The notes beneath the pieces were generated by a model that saw nothing but the letters and a program-made list of their open reading frames with translations, searched no databases and was not told the DNA's origin. A DNA stretch of 64,000 bases, from NCBI RefSeq assembly GCF_001270745.1, contig NZ_LFXL01000041.1, positions 1 to 64,000 on the forward strand, given 5' to 3'. The position numbers and the translations under genes were made by a program. This stretch comes from Jiangella muralis. GTDB taxonomy: Bacteria; Actinomycetota; Actinomycetes; Jiangellales; Jiangellaceae. This document shows, piece by piece, positions 9,411-18,436 of this stretch. The number at the start of each line of letters is the position of its first letter. Within the stretch, counting starts at the first letter, position 1.

Positions 9411-11305
9411 TGGGACGCGAACAGTGGAAGGCGGCGCTGCGTCACCCGGTCGGCGCGGTCGCCGCGGCCCTGCTGGTGGCGCTGGCGCTGCTGGCCGTCG
9501 TCGCGCCGATGCTGTGGGGCGACGCGGCCGAGGAGACCGACCCGGCGGCGCTGTCGCAGGGCTCGACGTCCGAGCACCTGCTCGGCACCGACGCGCTCGG
9601 CCGGGACATCCTGCTCCGGGTCCTGGTCGCGACGCGGTACTCGCTCGGCCTCGCGCTGCTGGCCACCGCGATCTGCGTCGTCATCGGCGTGCTGCTGGGC
9701 GTGCTGCCGGCGGTGCTGGGACGGCGGGCCGGCCGGCTGGTGACGGCGGCGGTGAACCTGGCGGTCGCGTTCCCCGGGCTGCTGCTGGCGCTGTTCTTCG
9801 CGGTGATCTTCGGGGTCGGCGCGCGTGGCGCGGTGCTGGCGATCGGGCTGGCCGGTGCGCCGTCGTTCGCCCGGCTGGTGCAGACGAACGTGGCCGCGGT
9901 GGCCGGACGGGACTACGTGGCGGCCGCGCGGGTGGCGGGGGTGGGCCGGTTCCGGCTGATCGCCCGGCACCTGCTGCCGAACATCGGCGAGCCGCTGGTG
10001 GTGAACGCGACGGTGCTGGCCGGCGGCGCGCTGCTGGCCTTCGCCGGGCTGTCCTTCCTGGGCCTGGGCGTCCAGCCGCCGGCCTACGACTGGGGACGGC
10101 TGCTCGGCGAAGGGCTGGACCGCATCTACATCAACCCGGCCGCGGCGCTGGCGCCCGGCGTCGCCGTCGTGGTCGCCGGGCTGGCGTTCACTCTGCTCGG
10201 CGAGTCGATCGCGCAGGTGGTCGGGGTGCGGGCGGTGCGCCGGCGGCGCGTGCCCGCGGCCGAGCCGGCGCCGCTCGTGGCCGCAGAGCCGGCCGCGGCC
10301 GCCGTCCTCGCCGCCGACGACCTGCGGGTGGGCTTCCCCGCGCCCGGCGGTGGCTGGACCCACCCCGTCGATGGCGTCGGCCTCACCGTCCGCCGCGGCG
10401 AGACCGTCGGCATCGTGGGGGAGTCCGGCTCCGGCAAGAGCCTCACCGCGCTCGCCGTCGCCCAACTCGTCCCGGACGCCGCGCAGGTCACCGCCGGACG
10501 GCTCGAGGTGGCCGGCGTCGCCCCGCTCGGCCGCGCCGACGCCGAGGTCCGCGAGCTGCTCGGCACCAAGGTCGCGATGGTCTTCCAGGACCCGATGACC
10601 TCGTTCAACCCGTCGATGCGGGTCGGCCGGCAGCTGGCCGAGGTGACCCGGGTGCACGAGCGGCAGGGCAAGCGCGCCGCCCTGGCCCGTGCCGTCGACC
10701 GGCTGCGCACCGTCCGCGTCCCGGCGCCGGAGCGGCGGGCGCACCAGTACCCGCACGAGTTCTCCGGCGGCATGCGGCAGCGGGCGATGATCGCGATGGG
10801 CCTGATGAGCACGCCGGAGCTGATCATCGCCGACGAGCCGACCACCGCGCTGGACGTCACCGTGCAGCGCCAGGTGCTGCGGCTGCTGAAGGACGTGCAG
10901 GCCGAGACCGGCGCCGCCGTGGTGCTGATCTCGCACGACATCGCCGTCGTCGCGCAGCTGTGCGAGCGGGTCGTCGTCATGTACGCGGGCCGGGTGGTCG
11001 AGGAGCTGCCGGTCGACCGGCTCGGCGCGGCCGCGCACCCGTACACCCGCGCGCTGCTGGCGTCGGTCCCGGACCTCGCGACCGACCGCGACCGGCCGCT
11101 GGCCACCATCCCGGGCCGCCCGCCGGACCCGTCCGACCGGCCGGAGGGGTGCGCGTTCGCGCCGCGCTGTGAGTTCGCCGACGACGCCTGCCGGATGCGG
11201 CCGAGCTTGTCCGCCGTCGCGGCGGACCAGCGGGCCGCCTGCTGGCACCCGCGCACGCGGCCGCTGGACCTGACGCTGGACGCCGTCACGGGAGGCCAGG
11301 CATGA
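9410..11305 (+). CDS. Peptide ABC transporter: fused permease (DppC) and ATPase (DppD)
   Basis: One 631-aa chain joins two subunits that are usually separate. Residues 1 to about 285 are a DppC-type permease with a G-T-D-A-L-G-R-D motif, several helices and the loop R-D-Y-V-A-A-A-R-V-A-G. After an R/A/P-rich linker, residues from about 300 on are an ABC ATPase with Walker A GESGSGKS, signature FSGGMRQR, Walker B LIIADEPT and the H-loop LISHD. The cysteine-containing C-terminal tail (G-C-A-F-A-P-R-C) is the oligopeptide-transporter type. ATG at 9410 overlaps the previous stop (TGATG). Such permease/ATP-binding fusions are known in actinomycetes. It works with the neighbouring DppB- and DppF-type proteins. 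Confidence 0.93.
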   Translation: MGREQWKAALRHPVGAVAAALLVALALLAVVAPMLWGDAAEETDPAALSQGSTSEHLLGTDALGRDILLRVLVATRYSLGLALLATAICVVIGVLLGVLPAVLGRRAGRLVTAAVNLAVAFPGLLLALFFAVIFGVGARGAVLAIGLAGAPSFARLVQTNVAAVAGRDYVAAARVAGVGRFRLIARHLLPNIGEPLVVNATVLAGGALLAFAGLSFLGLGVQPPAYDWGRLLGEGLDRIYINPAAALAPGVAVVVAGLAFTLLGESIAQVVGVRAVRRRRVPAAEPAPLVAAEPAAAAVLAADDLRVGFPAPGGGWTHPVDGVGLTVRRGETVGIVGESGSGKSLTALAVAQLVPDAAQVTAGRLEVAGVAPLGRADAEVRELLGTKVAMVFQDPMTSFNPSMRVGRQLAEVTRVHERQGKRAALARAVDRLRTVRVPAPERRAHQYPHEFSGGMRQRAMIAMGLMSTPELIIADEPTTALDVTVQRQVLRLLKDVQAETGAAVVLISHDIAVVAQLCERVVVMYAGRVVEELPVDRLGAAAHPYTRALLASVPDLATDRDRPLATIPGRPPDPSDRPEGCAFAPRCEFADDACRMRPSLSAVAADQRAACWHPRTRPLDLTLDAVTGGQA

Positions 11306-12273
11306 GAGAGCTGTCGTTCGAGGGCACGACGGTCCGGTTCGGGACCGGCCGCTCCGCGCTGACCGCAGTCGACGGCGTCGACCTCGTCGTACCGCAGGGT
11401 CAGGTGGTCGGGCTGGTCGGCGAGTCCGGCTCCGGCAAGTCGACGCTGGCCAAGGCCGCCGTCGGGCTGGCGCCGACGAGTGGCGGCGAGATCCGGCTGG
11501 ACGGCGTCCCGCTGCGCAGCCGCCGCGATCGGCGCAAGCTGCAGCTGGTGTTCCAGGACCCGCACGCGTCGCTGGACCCGCGGATGACCATCGGCGAGTC
11601 GATCGCCGAGGCGCTGCCCGGCCGGCGCCGCCATGCCGCCCGGTCCGCCGAGGTGGCCCGGCTGCTGGAGCTGGTCGGCCTGGACCCGGCACGGGCGCGG
11701 TCGCTGCCGTCGGGGATGTCCGGCGGGCAGCGGCAGCGGGTCGCGCTGGCCCGCGCGCTGGCCGCCGAGCCCGAGGTGGTGCTGGCCGACGAGATCACCT
11801 CCGCGCTCGACGTCTCCGTGCAGGGGTCGGTGCTCAACCTGGTCCGCGACCTGCAGCGCGAGCTCGGCCTGACCATCTTGTTCATCTCGCACAACCTGTC
11901 CGTGGTGCGCTACGTCAGCGACGTCATCGCGGTCATGTACCTGGGCCGCATCGTCGAGGCCGGCCCGGCCGACGCCGTGCTGTCCGCGCCGAAGCACCCC
12001 TACACCCGCACGCTGCTGGACGCCGCACCGGCGTTCGGCGTCGCGCTGGACGACCCCGTCCCCGCCGACGACGCCCGCCTGGACACCGAGGCGCCGTCGC
12101 CGCACGACCCGCCGCAGGGCTGCCGGTTCCACCGTCGCTGCCCGATCGGCCCGCTGACCCGGCCGGAGCGCACGATCTGCGCCGAGACCGACCCGCAGCC
12201 CGGCGCGGCGGACCGGCCGCACCGGGCCGCCTGCCATTTCGCCGCCGAGATCCTGGAGGTGCCGGCCAGATGA
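11302..12273 (+). CDS. Peptide ABC transporter ATP-binding protein (DppF type)
   Basis: The 323-aa cytosolic ATPase is the second nucleotide-binding subunit. Walker A GESGSGKS is near residues 40-47, the signature is MSGGQRQR, Walker B is VVLADEIT, and the H-loop is FISHN. Note that the usual D-E-P-T after Walker B is D-E-I-T, a common variant in this subgroup. The oligopeptide tail with G-C-R-F-H-R-R-C is present. The start overlaps the previous gene by 4 nt (ATGA), and its own stop overlaps the peptidase start in the same way. Confidence 0.93.
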   Translation: MRELSFEGTTVRFGTGRSALTAVDGVDLVVPQGQVVGLVGESGSGKSTLAKAAVGLAPTSGGEIRLDGVPLRSRRDRRKLQLVFQDPHASLDPRMTIGESIAEALPGRRRHAARSAEVARLLELVGLDPARARSLPSGMSGGQRQRVALARALAAEPEVVLADEITSALDVSVQGSVLNLVRDLQRELGLTILFISHNLSVVRYVSDVIAVMYLGRIVEAGPADAVLSAPKHPYTRTLLDAAPAFGVALDDPVPADDARLDTEAPSPHDPPQGCRFHRRCPIGPLTRPERTICAETDPQPGAADRPHRAACHFAAEILEVPAR

Positions 12274-15200
12274 CCCCTGACGATGTGCTTGCTCTGACCG
12301 TTCCCGCCGAGCCGGCGCTGTCGCCGGACGGCACCCGAGTCGCGTACGTGCTGACGGGCAGCGACGGCGAGGCGGACGAGAACGTGTCGTCGCTGTGGCT
12401 GGCCGAGACCGGCGCCGAGCCGCGGCGGCTCACCCACGGGCGGGCCGACGCGTCGCCCGCGTGGTCGCCGGACGGCACCCGGCTGGCCTTCCTGCGCGCC
12501 GTGGGCGGGCCGCCGCAGCTCTGGCTGCTGCCGATGTCCGGCGGCGGCGAGCCGGTGGCGCTGACCGACCTGCCGAAGGGCGCCGGCGCGCCGGTGTGGA
12601 GCCCGGACGGCGCCCGCATCGCGTTCGCCGCCGCCGTCGACACCACGGGCCAGAAGGACACCGACCCGATCGTGCTGGACCGGCTCGGTTACAAGGCCGA
12701 CGGCGCCGGGCTGCTGCGCGGCCTGCGCCGGCACGTCCACGTCGTCGACGTCGCGACCGGCGCCGTCACCCAGCTGACCGACGGCGACTGGAATGCCGGG
12801 TCGCCGGCCTGGTCGCCGGACGGCATCCGGCTGGCATTCCCGGCGATGACCTCGGCGGACGCCGACTTGACCATGGAGTCGTCCGTCTACGTGCTGCCGG
12901 CGGACGGCGGGCCGCTGGGCGAGCCCGCAGGCGAGCTGCGCGCCGCCGGCCCGGTGACGTGGACCCGGGACGGCGGCGCGCTGCTGGTCGTCGGCCAGCG
13001 CGAGCCCGCGGTCGCCCACCAGCGGCTGTACCGGGTCCCGCTGGACGGTGGCCCGGCCGTCGACCTCACCGCGGACCTGGACCGCAACGTCATGGCCGGT
13101 GGTCCCGGCTATCCCGGCGGGCTGCCGCAGCTCGCGGGCGACGGCGACACCGTCGTGTTCTGCGCCCGGGACCGCGGCTGCACGCACGTGTACACCGCCG
13201 GCGTGGACGGGGGACCGGTGCGGCCGCTGGTCGGCGGCGCCGGCCGGGTCGTGTCCGGGCTGTCCGTCGCCGGGGACCGCGCCGCCGTCGTCGTGGCCGG
13301 GCCGGGCTCGTACGGCGAGGTGGCGCTCGTCGACGTCGGCACCGGGACCGAGACGACGCTGACCGCGCACTCGCCGGCGGGCCTCGCGCTGCCGGTCGCG
13401 GAGGAGCGGGTGTTCACCATCTCCGACGGCACCGAGGTGCACGGCTGGCTGCACCGCCCGGCCGGGGCCGGGACGACCGCCACGCCGCTGCTGCTGGACA
13501 TCCACGGCGGCCCGCACAACGCGTGGAGCCCGGTGCCCGACGCCGGCCACTCGTACCACCAGCTGCTGGTGCAGCAGGGGTGGTCGGTGCTGCTGCTCAA
13601 CCCGCGGGCCAGCGACGGGTACGGCGAGGCGTTCTTCTCCGCCGCCGCCGGACGGTGGGGGCGGGCCGACGAGCGCGACTTCCTGGAGCCGCTGGACCAG
13701 CTGGTCGCCGAGGGCGTCGCCGACCCGGACCGGCTGGCCGTCACCGGGTACAGCTACGGCGGCTACATGGCCTGCTGGCTGACCGGCCGCACGGACCGGT
13801 TCGCCGCCGCGATCCCGGGCGGTTCGCTGACCGACATCACCAGCTTCGCCGGCAACTCCGACGCCGGCCACTACCTGGCCGCGTTCGAGACCGCCGTCCC
13901 GTTCACCGACCCCGAGGGCGCCGCCGCGCAGTCGCCGTACACGAACGTCGCGAACGTGACGACGCCGACGCTGCTGCTGCACGGCCTGAACGACGATCGC
14001 TGCCCGCCGGAGCAGGCCGAGCAGTGGTTCGCGGCACTCCGCGCCCGCGGCGTCCCGGCCCGGCTGGTGCTCTACCCGGGCGCGTCGCACCTGTTCATCC
14101 TGGCCGGGCGCCCGTCGCACCGGCTCGACTACGCCCGCCGCATCGTCGACTGGGTCACGCAGTACACCTCACAGCAGTACACGTCGAAGGAGAGCCCGAT
14201 GACGATCACCACTCCCTCCCTGGACGCAGGTCACTGGAAGCGGCGGCTGGACGAGCTGGCCGAGCGCTACCGCGTCCCCGGCGCCACGCTGGGCATCGCC
14301 CGCGGCGACGAGACCCTGGAGCTGGCCTTCGGCGTGACGAATGTCGACACCGGCGTCGAGGTCACCACCGACACGCTGTTCCAGATCGGCTCGATCACCA
14401 AGGTGTGGACGGCGACGGTCGTCATGGCGCTGGCCGACGCCGGGAAGCTGGACCTCGACGAGCCGGTCGTCACGTACCTGCCGGAGCTGCGGCTGGCCGA
14501 CGAGGACGCCACGGCGCGGGTCACCATGCGGCACCTGCTGACGCACACCAGCGGCATCGACGGCGACTTCTTCCTCGACACCGGCCGCGGCGACGACTGC
14601 CTGGAGAAGTACGTCGCGGCGCTGGCCGGGCTGCCGCTGAACCACCCGCTGGGCGCGACGTGGTCGTACTGCAACTCCGGCTTCACCACCGCCGGCCGGG
14701 TGATCGAGAAGCTCACCGGGCAGACCTGGGACACCGCGATGCGCGAGCTGCTGTACACACCGCTCGGGCTGACCCACACGGTGACGCTGCCCGACGACGC
14801 GCTGCTCTACCGGACCGCCGTCGGCCACGTGCATGAGGAGGACGAGCCGTACCGCCGTGCGCCGGTCTGGGTGCTGCCGCGCTCGGCCGGCCCGGCCGGG
14901 CTGATCGCCGCCACCGTCGCCGACGTGCTCGCGTTCGCCCGCATGCACCTGGCCGGCGGGGTGGCCGCCGACGGCACCCGCGTGCTGGCCGAGAGCACCG
15001 CAGCGGCCATGCGCGAGGAGCAGGTCCGGCTGCCCGACCCGTACACGCTGGCCGACTCGTGGGGGCTGGGCTGGTTCCGGCTGGACTGGAACGGCACCCG
15101 GCTGTTCGGCCACGACGGCAACACCATCGGGCAGTCCGCGTTCCTGCGGGTGCTGCCCGACCAGGACGTCGCCGTCACGCTGCTCACCAACGGCGGGCAC

Positions 15201-15578
15201 ACCCGCGACCTGTACGAGACGCTGATCCGGGAGATCTGCCGCGACGTCGCCGGCGTCGAGATGACCACCCCGCTGGCGCCGCCGGCCGAGCCGGTCGAGG
15301 CCGACATCGCCCCGTACGTGGGCACGTACGAGCGCACCAGCGTCCGGTTGGACGTCTGGCGGGCCGAGACCGGGCCGAGGCTGCGGTTGACGACGACCAG
15401 CGAGCTGGCGGGCCTGGACGACGAGCCCAAGGAGCTGGACCTCGTGCCGGTGCGCGACGGCCTGTACGTGACCCTGCTGCCCGGGAACGAGACCTGGATG
15501 CCGGTGACGTTCTACCAGCTGGCCGACGGGACGCCGTACGTGCACCTCGGGGTCCGCGCGACGCCGAAGGTCTCCTGA
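12270..15578 (+). CDS. S9 peptidase fused in frame to a serine beta-lactamase-fold hydrolase
   Basis: One 1102-codon frame carries two complete enzymes. Residues 1-635 are a prolyl-oligopeptidase family (S9) acylaminoacyl/dipeptidyl peptidase: a beta-propeller with repeated W-S-P-D-G blades, then an alpha/beta-hydrolase with Ser495 (GYSYGG), Asp575 (GLNDDRCP) and His607 (GASHLF). Residues 644-1102 are a class C/DD-peptidase-type serine hydrolase with Ser708-x-x-Lys711 (SITK), Tyr800-Cys-Asn and an H-D-G motif, plus a C-terminal domain. At the join a 15-bp imperfect tandem repeat is followed by AAGGAG and ATG in frame. This suggests two coupled genes that lost the first stop. Products may therefore be the fusion, the separate second enzyme (from 14199), or both. 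Likely role: cutting imported peptides, possibly with D-residues for the second domain. Confidence 0.85.
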   Translation: MTPDDVLALTVPAEPALSPDGTRVAYVLTGSDGEADENVSSLWLAETGAEPRRLTHGRADASPAWSPDGTRLAFLRAVGGPPQLWLLPMSGGGEPVALTDLPKGAGAPVWSPDGARIAFAAAVDTTGQKDTDPIVLDRLGYKADGAGLLRGLRRHVHVVDVATGAVTQLTDGDWNAGSPAWSPDGIRLAFPAMTSADADLTMESSVYVLPADGGPLGEPAGELRAAGPVTWTRDGGALLVVGQREPAVAHQRLYRVPLDGGPAVDLTADLDRNVMAGGPGYPGGLPQLAGDGDTVVFCARDRGCTHVYTAGVDGGPVRPLVGGAGRVVSGLSVAGDRAAVVVAGPGSYGEVALVDVGTGTETTLTAHSPAGLALPVAEERVFTISDGTEVHGWLHRPAGAGTTATPLLLDIHGGPHNAWSPVPDAGHSYHQLLVQQGWSVLLLNPRASDGYGEAFFSAAAGRWGRADERDFLEPLDQLVAEGVADPDRLAVTGYSYGGYMACWLTGRTDRFAAAIPGGSLTDITSFAGNSDAGHYLAAFETAVPFTDPEGAAAQSPYTNVANVTTPTLLLHGLNDDRCPPEQAEQWFAALRARGVPARLVLYPGASHLFILAGRPSHRLDYARRIVDWVTQYTSQQYTSKESPMTITTPSLDAGHWKRRLDELAERYRVPGATLGIARGDETLELAFGVTNVDTGVEVTTDTLFQIGSITKVWTATVVMALADAGKLDLDEPVVTYLPELRLADEDATARVTMRHLLTHTSGIDGDFFLDTGRGDDCLEKYVAALAGLPLNHPLGATWSYCNSGFTTAGRVIEKLTGQTWDTAMRELLYTPLGLTHTVTLPDDALLYRTAVGHVHEEDEPYRRAPVWVLPRSAGPAGLIAATVADVLAFARMHLAGGVAADGTRVLAESTAAAMREEQVRLPDPYTLADSWGLGWFRLDWNGTRLFGHDGNTIGQSAFLRVLPDQDVAVTLLTNGGHTRDLYETLIREICRDVAGVEMTTPLAPPAEPVEADIAPYVGTYERTSVRLDVWRAETGPRLRLTTTSELAGLDDEPKELDLVPVRDGLYVTLLPGNETWMPVTFYQLADGTPYVHLGVRATPKVS
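14159..14188 (+). repeat. 15-bp imperfect tandem repeat at the peptidase fusion point
   Basis: The units 14159-14173 and 14174-14188 match at 12 of 15 positions. They encode Q-Y-T-S-Q and Q-Y-T-S-K. A duplication here is a simple way to have removed an old stop codon. Confidence 0.7.
14187..14201 (+). promoter_or_regulatory. Internal ribosome binding site and ATG inside the fused gene
   Basis: AAGGAG (14187-14192), a 6-nt spacer, then ATG (14199), in frame with the upstream peptidase. The codons after this ATG start the beta-lactamase-fold domain exactly where a free-standing homologue would begin. Confidence 0.65.
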
Positions 15579-15582
15579 CGTC

Positions 15583-16410
15583 GTGGGGGTCGAGGGGGAG
15601 CTGACCGACGCGTTCGCGGCGGCCGGCGTGACCGGCTTCCTGCACGCGGTCGACGTCGGGCCCGGCGCCGAGGTGGGCGTCGAGCCGGACGCGCCGGTCG
15701 TCACCGCGAGCGTGTTCAAGATCCCGGTGCTGGTCGAGTTGTGCCGGCAGTTCGCGACCGGTGAGCGTTCGGCCGCCGATCGGCTGCGGGTGCCGGCCGG
15801 AGGGCGGACGCTCGGCCCGACCGGGTTGTCGGTGATGCTGGACGACGCGGACCTGTCACTGCGCGACGTCGCGTACCTGATGATGTGCGTCAGCGACAAC
15901 CACGCGACGGACGCGCTGATGGCGCTGCTCGGCCGCGAGAAGATCAACGCAGGGACGGCGGCGCTCGGGCTGCCCGCGACGGTGCTGGAGGAGGACTGCG
16001 CCGGGCTGTTCCGGCTGATCGAGTCGGACGGGCTGGCCGCGGTCCTCGACGCCGAGACGACCAACCGCAGCACGCCGCGCGAGACCACGACGCTGCTGCG
16101 CCGGGTCTGGACCACCGACGGGCTGCCGGAGGCCGCCTGCGATGAGATCCGCCGGATCCTGGGACTTCAGGTTTGGCCGCACCGCCTCACCTCGGGTTTT
16201 CCGGACGATGATGTGAAGGTGAGCGGCAAGACCGGCACGTTGTCGCACGTGCGCAACGAGGTGGGCGTCGTCGAGTACCCCGACGGCGGCACCTACGCGG
16301 TCGCGGTGTTCCTGCGGCTGCCCGGGGCCGAGTTCCGCAACCCGGCGGCCGACGCCGTCATCGGCACCGCCGCGCGGATCGCCGTCGACCACCTGCGGGC
16401 GGCCGCATGA
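15583..16410 (+). CDS. Class A beta-lactamase-like serine hydrolase
   Basis: The 275-aa product has the three catalytic elements of class A enzymes: Ser43-Val-Phe-Lys46, Ser104-Asp105-Asn106 and Lys216-Thr217-Gly218. A glutamate in A-E-T-T-N (about residue 158) falls in the omega-loop position, but the spacing to Asn is one shorter than in classical penicillinases. There is no signal peptide, unlike secreted beta-lactamases, so a cytosolic peptidase or amidase role within the peptide operon is more likely than antibiotic resistance. GTG at 15583 follows the previous stop by 4 nt; its own end overlaps the M20 gene (ATGA). Confidence 0.85.
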   Translation: MGVEGELTDAFAAAGVTGFLHAVDVGPGAEVGVEPDAPVVTASVFKIPVLVELCRQFATGERSAADRLRVPAGGRTLGPTGLSVMLDDADLSLRDVAYLMMCVSDNHATDALMALLGREKINAGTAALGLPATVLEEDCAGLFRLIESDGLAAVLDAETTNRSTPRETTTLLRRVWTTDGLPEAACDEIRRILGLQVWPHRLTSGFPDDDVKVSGKTGTLSHVRNEVGVVEYPDGGTYAVAVFLRLPGAEFRNPAADAVIGTAARIAVDHLRAAA

Positions 16411-17573
16411 GCAGCGTCGCCGCGATGACCGAGGACCTGCGGACGCTGGTCGAGTGCGAGTCGCCGTCGGCCGATCGTGCGGCGGTCGCCGCGTCCGCGG
16501 ACGTCGTAGCCGACCTCGGTGTCCGGCTGACCGGAGCGGTGCCGGAGCGGCTGGTCGTCGACGGGCGGACGCACCTGCGCTGGCGGTTCGGGCCGCTGGA
16601 ACCCCGGCAGCCAGGTGTGCTGCTGCTCGGTCACCACGACACCGTCTGGCCGGTCGGCTCGCTGGCCGAGCACCCGTGGCGGGTCGCGGACGGGCGGGCG
16701 TACGGGCCCGGTTGCTTCGACATGAAGGCCGGGCTGGTGCAGCTGTTCCACGCCCTCGCCGGGCTGTCGTCGCTGGACGGGATCACCGTGCTGGTCACCG
16801 GCGACGAGGAGCTGGGCGCGCTGACGTCGCGGCCGCTGCTGCACGAGGAGGCGGCCAGGGCGTCGGCCGCCTTCGTCCTCGAGGCGTCGGCCGACGGCGG
16901 CGCGCTGAAGACCGCGCGCAAGGGCGTCGCCTGGTACGAGGTCAAGGTCACCGGGCGGGCGGCGCACGCCGGGCTGGAGCCGTGGAACGGCGTGAACGCG
17001 GCGGTCGAGCTGGCGCACCAGATCCACGCCATCGCCGCGCTGGACCGCGGGCCCGCCGGCGCCACCGTCACGCCGACCCTGACGGCCGCCGGGACCACGG
17101 CGAACACCGTCCCGGCGACGGCGACGGTGCACGTGGACGCCCGGGTGCCGACGGCGGCCGAGGCGCGCCGGGTCGACGACGGGCTGGCCGCGCTGCGTCC
17201 CGTGCTGGACGGCGCGCGGGTCGAGGTGGTGCCAGGGCCGCGGCACCCGCCGTTCGAGCCGTCGTCGTCGGCGTCGCTGTTCGTGCTGGCGTGCTCGGTG
17301 GCGGACCGGCTGGGGCTGGGGCCGCTGGCGTCGGCGCACGTGGGCGGCGCGTCCGACGGCAACATCGTCGCCGGCGACGGGACCCCGACGCTGGACGGGC
17401 TGGGCGCAGTCGGCGCCGGGGCACACGCGCCGGGCGAGTACGTCCTCGTCGATGAGCTGCCACGGCGGGCCGCGCTGCTCGCCGGGCTGGTCGACGCCGT
17501 GCGCGACGCTGTGCGTGACGCCTCGTCGGGGCGGACGAACCCGGCCGCCACGGATCGGGCCGGACGACCATGA
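16407..17573 (+). CDS. M20 family metallopeptidase (carboxypeptidase G2-like)
   Basis: The 388-aa zinc peptidase or amidohydrolase is probably active on small peptides or N-acyl amino acids. Metal-ligand motifs are visible in order: G-H-H-D-T (about 73-77), F-D-M-K-A-G, T-G-D-E-E-L-G (about 131-137) and, near the C-terminus, A-G-A-H-A-P-G-E-Y. A dimerisation domain with A-A-H-A-G-L-E-P-W-x-G-V-N lies in the middle, as in glutamate carboxypeptidases. Start and stop both overlap neighbours by 4 nt. With the deacylase and racemase in the same locus it could provide the L-specific deacylating step. Confidence 0.9.
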   Translation: MSSVAAMTEDLRTLVECESPSADRAAVAASADVVADLGVRLTGAVPERLVVDGRTHLRWRFGPLEPRQPGVLLLGHHDTVWPVGSLAEHPWRVADGRAYGPGCFDMKAGLVQLFHALAGLSSLDGITVLVTGDEELGALTSRPLLHEEAARASAAFVLEASADGGALKTARKGVAWYEVKVTGRAAHAGLEPWNGVNAAVELAHQIHAIAALDRGPAGATVTPTLTAAGTTANTVPATATVHVDARVPTAAEARRVDDGLAALRPVLDGARVEVVPGPRHPPFEPSSSASLFVLACSVADRLGLGPLASAHVGGASDGNIVAGDGTPTLDGLGAVGAGAHAPGEYVLVDELPRRAALLAGLVDAVRDAVRDASSGRTNPAATDRAGRP

Positions 17574-18436
17574 CCGGCCGGTCCGAGCGGAGGATCATCG
17601 ACGACATGGCAGCTCAGCCCGCCACCGTCGCCCGTCCGACCATCCGTGAACTGGCCGCGCTCGGCGACCTCGAGGAGGTCTACGCGCTGTTCGACCGGAT
17701 CTGGCAGCCGGACCGGTCCAACCCGCCCGTCACCGTCGAGCATCTGCGCGCGCTCACCCACGCCGGCAACTACCTGGCCGGCGCCTACGACGGCGACGAG
17801 CTGATCGGCGCCTGCGTCGGGTTTTTCGCGGCGCCGCCCGGGCGGTCGCTGCACTCGCACGTCGCCGGCGTCTCGTCCGCCGCCCGCGGCCGGCACGTCG
17901 GCTTCGCACTCAAGGCGCACCAGCGGGAGTGGGCGCTGGCGCGCGGGCTCAGCGAGATCACCTGGACGTTCGACCCGCTGGTGCGCCGCAACGCCTACTT
18001 CAACCTGGCCAAGCTGCAGGCCCGGCCGGGCGACTACCTCGTCGACTTCTACGGCGACATGGACGACGCGATCAACGGCGGGCAGGGCAGTGACCGGCTG
18101 CTGATGCGCTGGCGGCTGGACGCGCCTGAGGTGGTGGCGGCCTGCGCGGCCGGCGGCGGTACCGGCGCGGTGCCGCCCGCCGACGCCGTCGCGGCGTTGG
18201 CCGAGTCGCCGTCCGGGCGTCCGCTGGTCGCACCCCGGTCGGCGTGGGCGCGGGCGGCGCGGGTGACGGTCGCGACGCCGCCGGACATCGAGGCGCTGCG
18301 CGGCGCCGACCCGGCCGCGGCCCGGCAGTGGCGCGGCGCGATGCGTGACGTGCTCGGCGAGCTGCTTGGGGGCGGGGCGCGGGTGGCCGGGTTCACCCGG
18401 TCCGGAACGTACGTGGTGGAGAGGACGGACACGTGA
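17570..18436 (+). CDS. GNAT family N-acetyltransferase (COG3375-like)
   Basis: The 288-aa protein has a GNAT core at about residues 20-170. The acetyl-CoA strand region is D-E-L-I-G-A-C-V-G-F-F, and V-S-S-A-A-R-G-R-H-V-G takes the place of the usual R/Q-x-x-G-x-G/A loop. The C-terminal part (170-288) is an added domain of unknown role, as in COG3375 proteins, a group often found beside MenC/racemase-type enolases. ATG at 17570 overlaps the M20 stop; a later ATG at 17606 with CGGAGG in front is an alternative start. It may supply N-acyl amino acids, the substrates of the next gene. This is inferred from context. Confidence 0.82.
   Translation: MTGRSERRIIDDMAAQPATVARPTIRELAALGDLEEVYALFDRIWQPDRSNPPVTVEHLRALTHAGNYLAGAYDGDELIGACVGFFAAPPGRSLHSHVAGVSSAARGRHVGFALKAHQREWALARGLSEITWTFDPLVRRNAYFNLAKLQARPGDYLVDFYGDMDDAINGGQGSDRLLMRWRLDAPEVVAACAAGGGTGAVPPADAVAALAESPSGRPLVAPRSAWARAARVTVATPPDIEALRGADPAAARQWRGAMRDVLGELLGGGARVAGFTRSGTYVVERTDT

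Noticed and set aside
15583-16410. Antibiotic-resistance beta-lactamase
   Set aside because: There is no signal peptide, the omega-loop spacing is atypical and the gene is embedded in a peptide-catabolism operon.
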